Shown one piece after another: positions 6,195-10,349 of a stretch of DNA of 10,349 nucleotides (the first letter of the stretch is position 1; the number at the start of each line of letters is the position of its first letter). Under the pieces are notes generated by a model. That model saw only the letters and a list, made by a program, of their open reading frames with translations, searched no databases and had not been told where the DNA came from. The DNA is from Paracoccaceae bacterium. Lineage in GTDB: Bacteria; Pseudomonadota; Alphaproteobacteria; Rhodobacterales; Rhodobacteraceae. Location: contig JAAUPC010000107.1 in assembly GCA_012036325.1 (NCBI GenBank), forward strand, positions 1 to 10,349, given 5' to 3'. The position numbers and the translations under genes were made by a program.

Positions 6195-6544
6195 CCGACG
6201 ACGAAATCGAAATGCTTGCGCACGTCTTCCTCGATCTTCCAGGTGCCCTTGAAGTCCTTTTCGACGACAAAGGCATCACCCGCCTGCACGGTGACCGGGG
6301 TGCCGCCATCCGGAGTGATCACAATCCGCCCCTTGATCAGCACCACATATTCATAGGCCGTATAGGTCGCGTGGTAGCTGCCCTTTGTGCATTCCCAGAT
6401 GCCGCTGACCATGCTGCCATCCGAGGCGGTGTGCAGCACCCAGGTCTTCATCGACGGCGTGCCTTCGGTCACGATCCAGCCGTCAAGATCGCCAGTGGCA
6501 GGCTCGATCCCGTCAGTCGGGGGCAGTTTGGTGATGGTCTGCAT
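6191..6544 (-). CDS. Small single-domain cupin protein
   Basis: This 117-residue protein (MQTITKLPPTDGIEPATGDL...) has a single beta-barrel-like domain: GSMVSGIWECTKGSYHATYT, then AYEYVVLIKGRIVITPDGG and VQAGDAFVVEKDFKGTWKI. The pattern fits the cupin_3 (DUF861, ureidoglycine-aminohydrolase-like) family, whose members often bind a metal. His58 and Glu65 are candidate ligands by position, but a full metal triad is not clear. The start at 6544 has AGGA 7 bases upstream (AAAGGACACCCG), whereas the longer frame to 6574 lacks a ribosome-binding site. It is coupled to the SDR by ATGA overlap, which suggests a shared pathway. It could be an isomerase, hydrolase or sensor, and the function is unknown. 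Confidence 0.82.
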   Translation of the reverse strand: MQTITKLPPTDGIEPATGDLDGWIVTEGTPSMKTWVLHTASDGSMVSGIWECTKGSYHATYTAYEYVVLIKGRIVITPDGGTPVTVQAGDAFVVEKDFKGTWKIEEDVRKHFDFVVG

Positions 6545-6571
6545 CGGGTGTCCTTTCCAAGGTTCAGATGC

Positions 6572-6625
6572 CAAGGATCATGCCTTGCGCCTGCCCTGTC
6601 CGTCCAGCCCGCGACGGCGGCGGGC
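6572..6625. repeat. Two short hairpins in the GST-cupin gap
   Basis: GCCCGC/GCGGGC (6607-6612 with 6620-6625) and CAAGG/CCTTG (6572-6576 with 6583-6587) lie in the 90-base gap between the glutathione transferase stop and the cupin start. Neither is followed by a T-run on the transcribed minus strand. They probably do not terminate transcription and may be incidental in such GC-rich sequence. Confidence 0.3.
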
Positions 6626-6634
6626 CTGATCCCG

Positions 6635-7474
6635 TCACCCTTTGGGAAAATCCGCAGCCGAGTGGCGTTCCGGCAGCTGCTCATGCGGCTCACCCCAAGA
6701 GCGGTTGACCATGCGGCCCCGGATCACGGCGGGACGGGCGTCAATCTTCTTGGCCCAGGCGACCACGTGGGTATAGCTTGCCACATCCAGGAACTCGGCC
6801 GCATTGTAGGCCCGGCCAAGGGCCGCGTTACCGTACCAGGCATAAATCGCCATATCGGCCAGCGAATAGTCCCCCGCCATCCACTCATGCTGCTCCAGAT
6901 GCCGGTTCAGCACGTCAAGCTGGCGCTTCGATTCCATCGCATAGCGGTTGATCGCATATTCGATCTTCACCGGCGCATAGGCGTAGAAATGCCCGAACCC
7001 GCCGCCCAGGAAGGGGGCGCTGCCCATCTGCCAGAAGAGCCAGTTGAACATCTCGGCCCGCTGCGAGGGGTCCTTCGGGATGAAGGCCCCGCCAAACTTT
7101 TCGGCCAGGTACAGCATGATCGAAGCGCTCTCGAACAGCCGCTGCGGCGGGTTTGCCCCATGGTCCATCAGGGCAGGGATCTTGGAATTCGGGTTCACCT
7201 CAACGAACCCGCTGCCGAACTGGTCACCCTTGTTGATCTCGATCAGCCAGGCGTCATATTCCGCGTCGTGCCCGGCCTCCAAAAGCTCTTCCAGAAGGAT
7301 CGTGACCTTCACGCCATTCGGTGTGGCTAGTGAGTACAGCTGCAACGGATGCTTGCCAACCGGCAGCGCCTTGTCATGCGTGGCCCCGGCGATGGGGCGG
7401 TTGATGCTGGCGAACTGGCCGCCGTTTTCCTTGTCCCAGGTCCAGACCTTCGGCGGGATATAGTCTTCAGCCAT
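6635..7474 (-). CDS. yghU: YghU-type glutathione S-transferase / disulfide-bond oxidoreductase
   Basis: This 279-residue protein is very similar along its length to E. coli YghU: the N-terminal KVWTWDKENGGQFASINRP, PVGKHPLQLYSLATPNGVKV, SGFVEVNPNSKIPAL, LGGGFGHFYAYAPVKIEYAI and the C-terminal ERHSAADF. The N-terminal thioredoxin-like domain carries Asn25, the Thr51-Pro52-Asn53 turn that replaces the usual Tyr/Ser/Cys, and Glu115-Ser116 for glutathione. The all-helical C-terminal domain follows. Nu-class proteins of this type bind two glutathiones and have disulfide-reductase and organic-peroxidase activity. AAAGGG lies 7 bases upstream of the ATG. It sits 66 bases downstream of the aldehyde dehydrogenase gene in the same direction. 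It may detoxify reactive intermediates of the cluster or be only co-located. Confidence 0.93.
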   Translation of the reverse strand: MAEDYIPPKVWTWDKENGGQFASINRPIAGATHDKALPVGKHPLQLYSLATPNGVKVTILLEELLEAGHDAEYDAWLIEINKGDQFGSGFVEVNPNSKIPALMDHGANPPQRLFESASIMLYLAEKFGGAFIPKDPSQRAEMFNWLFWQMGSAPFLGGGFGHFYAYAPVKIEYAINRYAMESKRQLDVLNRHLEQHEWMAGDYSLADMAIYAWYGNAALGRAYNAAEFLDVASYTHVVAWAKKIDARPAVIRGRMVNRSWGEPHEQLPERHSAADFPKG

Positions 7475-7496
7475 GACGCGTGCCCTTTCATGCCAA

Positions 7497-7515
7497 GGGG
7501 CGGCAGTGCCGCCCC
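7497..7515 (-). repeat. Strong hairpin between the aldehyde dehydrogenase and GST genes
   Basis: GGGGCGGC/GCCGCCCC forms a perfect 8-bp stem (7515-7508 with 7504-7497) around a 3-base loop, 26 bases after the aldehyde dehydrogenase stop codon. On the minus strand only TTGG follows, so termination would be inefficient at best. Partial attenuation or 3'-end protection of the upstream message is possible. Confidence 0.55.
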
Positions 7516-7540
7516 CGTTCCAGATATAGCGCGCCTGCCG

Positions 7541-9019
7541 TCAGATCGACAGGCAGATGTATTTCAGCTCCATATAGTCATCGAGGCCGTGACGGCTGCC
7601 TTCGCGGCCTAGGCCCGACTGCTTGACCCCGCCGAAGGGTGCCATCTCGTTAGAGATAAGGCCGGTGTTCACCCCCACCATCCCGTATTCCAGCTGTTCC
7701 TGAACCCGGGTGATGCGGCCGATGTCGCGGGCGTAGAAATAGGACGCGAGGCCAAAGATCGTGTCATTGGCGCGGGTGATGACCTCTTCTTCCGTGTCGA
7801 ATTTGAAGAGGGGCGCGAGGGGACCAAAGGTTTCCTCATTCGCCACTTTCATGTCCGGGGTGACGCCAGTGACCACGGTCGGCTGGAAGAACGTCCCGCC
7901 AAGCTCATGCCGTTTGCCGCCGGTGACGATCTTGCCACCCCCGGCCAGTACGTCGGCGATGTGTTCCTCGACCTTTTCCACCGCCGCTTCGTTGATGAGG
8001 GGGCCGGTGGTGACCCCGGCCTTCAGCCCGTCGCCAATCGCCAGCTTTTTCACTGCCACTGCCAACTTCTCGGCGAAAGCGTCGTAGACCCCGGCCTGCA
8101 CGTAGATCCGGTTGGCACAAACGCAGGTCTGGCCGTTGTTGCGGAACTTGGAAATCATCGCCCCTTCGACCGCCGCATCCAGATCGGCGTCGTCAAAGAC
8201 GATGAAAGGCGCGTTGCCGCCCAATTCCATGCTGCATTTCAGGACCTGGTCGGCGGCCTGTTTCAGAAGGATCCGGCCCACTTCGGTTGACCCGGTGAAG
8301 GTCAGCTTGCGGATCAGCGGGTTCTCGCAGAACTCTTTCCCGATGTCGGAGGAGCGTTTGGAGGTGATGACCGAGAACAACCCCTTCGGCACGCCAGCCC
8401 TTTCCGCCAGAAGCGCCAAAGCCAGCGCCGACAGGGGCGTTTCCGCCGCAGGCCGGGCGACGAAGCCGCAACCGGCGGCCAGGGCCGGGGCCACCTTCCG
8501 CGCGATCATCGCGTTCGGGAAGTTCCACGGCGTGATCGAGGCGGCCACCCCGATCGGCTGCTTCAGGACCTGAATCCGCTTGTCGCGCTGGTGGCCGGGA
8601 ATGATCTCGCCATAGGTGCGCTTGGCTTCCTCGCCATAGAATTCGATATAGGACGAGCCATAGGCGATCTCGCCCTTCGCCTCGGCCAGGGGTTTGCCCA
8701 TCTCGGCCGTCAGGATCGTGCCAAGGTCATCCTGGTTCGCCATGCAAAGGTCAAACCACTTGCGCATCACCTGCGCGCGTTCCTTCGCAGTGCGGCCAGC
8801 CCATTCTCGGTGCGCCTTGTGCGCCGTCGTGATCGCGCGCGCCGTTTCCGCCCGGCCAAGGTTCGGCAGGTGGCAGATGATGTCGCCGCGCGCTGGGTTG
8901 GTGACGGGGAAGGTCGTCCCGTCATCGGCCGCGACCCATTCACCCGCCACATAGGCCTGGGTCACCAGAAGCGAAGGGTCTTTCAACAGCGACGCAAGGT
9001 CGGTCACGGAATCGAGCAT
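7541..9019 (-). CDS. gabD: NAD(P)-dependent succinate-semialdehyde dehydrogenase-like aldehyde dehydrogenase
   Basis: This 492-residue ALDH-superfamily enzyme has its best family resemblance to GabD, which oxidises succinate semialdehyde to succinate at the end of GABA degradation. Visible residues are Asn166 in TPWNFP, Glu265 in MELGGNAPF, catalytic Cys299 in GQTCVCANRIYV (a second Cys301 as in many GabD proteins), Glu396 in NEETFGP, and the GabD-like C-terminal PFGGVKQSGLGREGSRHGLDDYMELKYICL. The usual Lys of the KPA motif is Arg189 (VARPAAETP). The start at 9019 has a perfect AGGAGG 6 bases upstream. The 8-residue longer frame to 9043 has none. It is the first gene of the five-gene catabolic cluster, behind a palindromic candidate operator. 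A related semialdehyde (for example glutarate semialdehyde) remains a possible substrate. Confidence 0.88.
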   Translation of the reverse strand: MLDSVTDLASLLKDPSLLVTQAYVAGEWVAADDGTTFPVTNPARGDIICHLPNLGRAETARAITTAHKAHREWAGRTAKERAQVMRKWFDLCMANQDDLGTILTAEMGKPLAEAKGEIAYGSSYIEFYGEEAKRTYGEIIPGHQRDKRIQVLKQPIGVAASITPWNFPNAMIARKVAPALAAGCGFVARPAAETPLSALALALLAERAGVPKGLFSVITSKRSSDIGKEFCENPLIRKLTFTGSTEVGRILLKQAADQVLKCSMELGGNAPFIVFDDADLDAAVEGAMISKFRNNGQTCVCANRIYVQAGVYDAFAEKLAVAVKKLAIGDGLKAGVTTGPLINEAAVEKVEEHIADVLAGGGKIVTGGKRHELGGTFFQPTVVTGVTPDMKVANEETFGPLAPLFKFDTEEEVITRANDTIFGLASYFYARDIGRITRVQEQLEYGMVGVNTGLISNEMAPFGGVKQSGLGREGSRHGLDDYMELKYICLSI

Positions 9020-9096
9020 GGGGGGCCTCCTATGGTTATCCAAAGGCGTGCCACGCGGGGGGCAGGATGTCCAGATTGCCGGGGCCAGTCAGTCCA

Positions 9097-9112
9097 GAAT
9101 TTGATCAAATTC
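9097..9112. promoter_or_regulatory. 16-bp perfect palindrome, candidate operator of the catabolic cluster
   Basis: GAATTTGATCAAATTC is a perfect 16-bp palindrome with an AT-rich body, conspicuous in this GC-rich 130-base gap. It lies 78-93 bases upstream of the aldehyde dehydrogenase start, where an operator or activator site would be. It is not an FNR/FnrL site, because TTGAT and ATCAA lack the 4-base spacer. A dimeric regulator such as a GntR-family protein is plausible, but no regulator gene of the cluster lies in the window. Confidence 0.6.
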
Positions 9113-9149
9113 GCAGACCGCTGGACAGGCTGCTTCCCCAAGGCCCGCC

Positions 9150-9720
9150 TCAGCGCGGGGCGTCAAAGGCCTTAAGCGCAGCCCCGTCAATCGCCTCGGC
9201 CAGCTTGCGGATCGTGGCAGGGTCGCTGCCGTTGACCGTCACCATCAGCCGCCCGTCGACCAAAGCCGTCATCGCGCTGGTCTGGTCGATAAACGAAAGC
9301 CCGTTCAATTCCACCTGCGGCCCCATCAGGGCTTGCATTTCCGGGGTCGAGAACGCCGCCATCATCCCCGCCAGTAGCGGCGTGTCGACGTTATAGGTCA
9401 CCGTGGCATAAGTGCTGCCGTCGTCACTGGTATAGCCCGCTTCGGCCCCGGTGCCGCCGCCCCATGATGGCCAGGTTCGCCATGTAATCGGCTTGCAGCG
9501 TCTGGGTCATGCCATCAGGCGCGGCCGGCAACAGCGCCTCAAGCCGCTTGCCACGCTCGGCGTTGACGGCGGCGGTGGCGGCGGCAAGTTCAGCGGTCAG
9601 GGTTTTCAGATCGCCCGCGCTTTGGGCGGCAAGGGCGGCCTCAAGCCGGGGGGTGATGTCGTCGGCAAGGGCGGGAAGTGCAAATCCAAGGGCAAGAAGG
9701 GCGGTAGAAATCAAACGCAT
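9150..9720 (-). pseudogene. Secreted protein of unknown function, interrupted by a frameshift
   Basis: The 5' part starts at 9720 with AGGAG 6 bases upstream and encodes a signal peptide (MRLISTALLALGFALPALA) followed by an Ala-rich helical segment (DDITPRLEAALAAQSAGDL...). It continues to PDGMTQTLQADYMANLAIMG, then falls out of frame and stops at 9424. A second frame continues without a gap from GGGTGAEAGYTSDDGSTYAT through VTYNVDTPLLAGMMAAFS to DGAALKAFDAPR, ending at 9150. The two meet at a run of four G on the coding strand (CCCC at 9460-9463). Removing one base gives a single 189-residue periplasmic protein. The second half alone has only a GTG at 9401 without a Shine-Dalgarno sequence. 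It could be a genuine mutation or a sequencing error. I cannot name the family with certainty. Confidence 0.8.
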
Positions 9721-9779
9721 GGGCTTCTCCTGACAGGGCCAGTCCAGCCTAGACCAGTGGCGGGCCTGCAGGCAAGCAA

Positions 9780-10109
9780 TCAGCTGTTCGCGTGCATCCG
9801 CTCGATATAGGCGCGCATTTCCTCGGCCTCGTGCCGGGCGTCGCGTAGGCCTTCCATCGCGGCTTTCAGTTCTGCTTCGGTCTGGTTGATATGGGTCATC
9901 AACTCGGATTCGCGGGCCTCCATATAGGCCAGCGCCTGATCGCGCAGCTCTTCCGCCTCATGCAAGGACTGCGCCAGACGGTCCATCTCGCCCATGTCAC
10001 CGCCCGCCACCCGGGTAAAGCGGTGCAACAGCCAGTGGGTGAACCAGCCCACCGCAAAGGCCACAAGCAGGATGATCGCCGTGGCGATGACAAATTCGGT
10101 CCGGTTCAT
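9780..10109 (-). CDS. Membrane-anchored coiled-coil protein of unknown function
   Basis: This 109-residue protein has one transmembrane segment at about residues 7-28 (VIATAIILLVAFAVGWFTHW). The rest (about 40-105) is highly charged and heptad-like (MDRLAQSLHEAEELRDQALA... AELKAAMEGLRDARHEAEEM), predicting a long cytosolic or periplasmic coiled coil. There is no catalytic motif. Small anchored coiled-coil proteins of this kind occur in Rhodobacterales, but the function is not known to me. AGGAAA lies 5 bases upstream of the ATG. The ATG overlaps the stop of the preceding gene (ATGA), indicating translational coupling and perhaps a shared complex. Confidence 0.82.
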   Translation of the reverse strand: MNRTEFVIATAIILLVAFAVGWFTHWLLHRFTRVAGGDMGEMDRLAQSLHEAEELRDQALAYMEARESELMTHINQTEAELKAAMEGLRDARHEAEEMRAYIERMHANS

Positions 10110-10349
10110 GGGTTTTCCTGCGGGGCAAGGCCTTCGGGGCGCGGCAGCGGGCGGATGGTCTTTTCGGTCGGGGCGACCGAGGGGCGGGTATCGCCGGAAA
10201 AGTCCGGTCCGGCTGTGGGGGCGGGGTCTTCAGCGGTGGCTTCGGCCGCAGCCTGGCTTGCAAGATTATTTCCCCGTGCCCGCAGGATTTTTGTGCGCAT
10301 GTGAAGAATCCACCCGAGCAAATCTTCCGTCAGTGGATTGCCCGGCTCG
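10106..10349 (-). CDS. Hypothetical protein, C-terminal part (5' end beyond window)
   Basis: The frame is open from the window edge to a TGA at 10106-10108 that overlaps the ATG of the coiled-coil gene. The readable product begins EPGNPLTEDLLGWILHMRTK and continues with a basic stretch (KILRARGNN) and a Pro/Ala/Glu-rich, probably disordered tail (PRPEGLAPQENP at the end). A start inside the window at ATG 10300 (64 residues) is possible but has no good ribosome-binding site. The sequence upstream of it reads like coding sequence, so I treat the gene as truncated by the window. No family is recognisable. Confidence 0.6.
   Translation of the reverse strand, partial: EPGNPLTEDLLGWILHMRTKILRARGNNLASQAAAEATAEDPAPTAGPDFSGDTRPSVAPTEKTIRPLPRPEGLAPQENP

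Noticed and set aside
6212..7330. 372-codon open frame on the plus strand
   Set aside because: It runs antisense through the cupin and YghU-type genes, both clearly real. There is no ribosome-binding site and no recognisable domain.
9097..9112. FNR/FnrL binding site
   Set aside because: The consensus is TTGAT-N4-ATCAA. Here the half-sites are fused (TTGATCAA) with no spacer.
9764..9773. GCCTGCAGGC palindrome between the frameshifted gene and the coiled-coil gene
   Set aside because: It is a short 10-bp palindrome without flanking symmetry or positional support, and expected by chance in GC-rich DNA.

Overview
The window is GC-rich DNA with alphaproteobacterial gene style, most likely Rhodobacterales (Rhodobacter/Paracoccus-like). 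This assignment rests on the strong G/C third-position bias, the protein sequences themselves and the tight ATGA-overlapping gene pairs. It is inference, because there is no rRNA or other taxonomic marker in the window. Coding density is high, no gap exceeds about 170 bases, and every gene but one lies on the minus strand. I see no tRNA, rRNA, CRISPR array, transposase or attachment site.

Left edge (1-898): a TetR-family repressor, cut by the window start, is divergent from a small DsrE-family protein gene. Their 102-bp intergenic region holds two related operator-like inverted repeats, one beside each gene. The DsrE gene ends in a rho-independent terminator and converges on the next block.

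Envelope/signalling block (899-4129, minus): an ECF sigma factor gene overlaps by ATGA the gene for a membrane-anchored von Willebrand A (YfbK-type) protein, which is probably its regulatory partner. Upstream lies a separate unit for a secreted peptidoglycan-binding-domain protein. A strong terminator separates it from the sigma gene and also shows that the sigma protein starts near 3474.

Catabolic block (4256-9019, minus): five co-oriented genes, read from right to left, encode a succinate-semialdehyde-type aldehyde dehydrogenase (gabD-like), a YghU-type glutathione transferase, a small cupin, an SDR dehydrogenase (ATGA overlap with the cupin) and a class I/II PLP aminotransferase. They look like an amine or amino-acid degradation operon whose substrate cannot be read from sequence. 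A perfect 16-bp palindrome lies 78-93 bases upstream of the aldehyde dehydrogenase start and is a candidate operator. The 88-bp gap between the SDR and aminotransferase genes is filled by three back-to-back perfect hairpins whose centres are exactly 23 bases apart. This is the most striking non-coding structure in the window.

Right edge (9150-10349, minus): a secreted-protein gene is broken by a single-base frameshift at a short homopolymer. Upstream are a membrane-anchored coiled-coil protein gene and, overlapping it by ATGA, the C-terminal part of an unknown gene that runs off the window.
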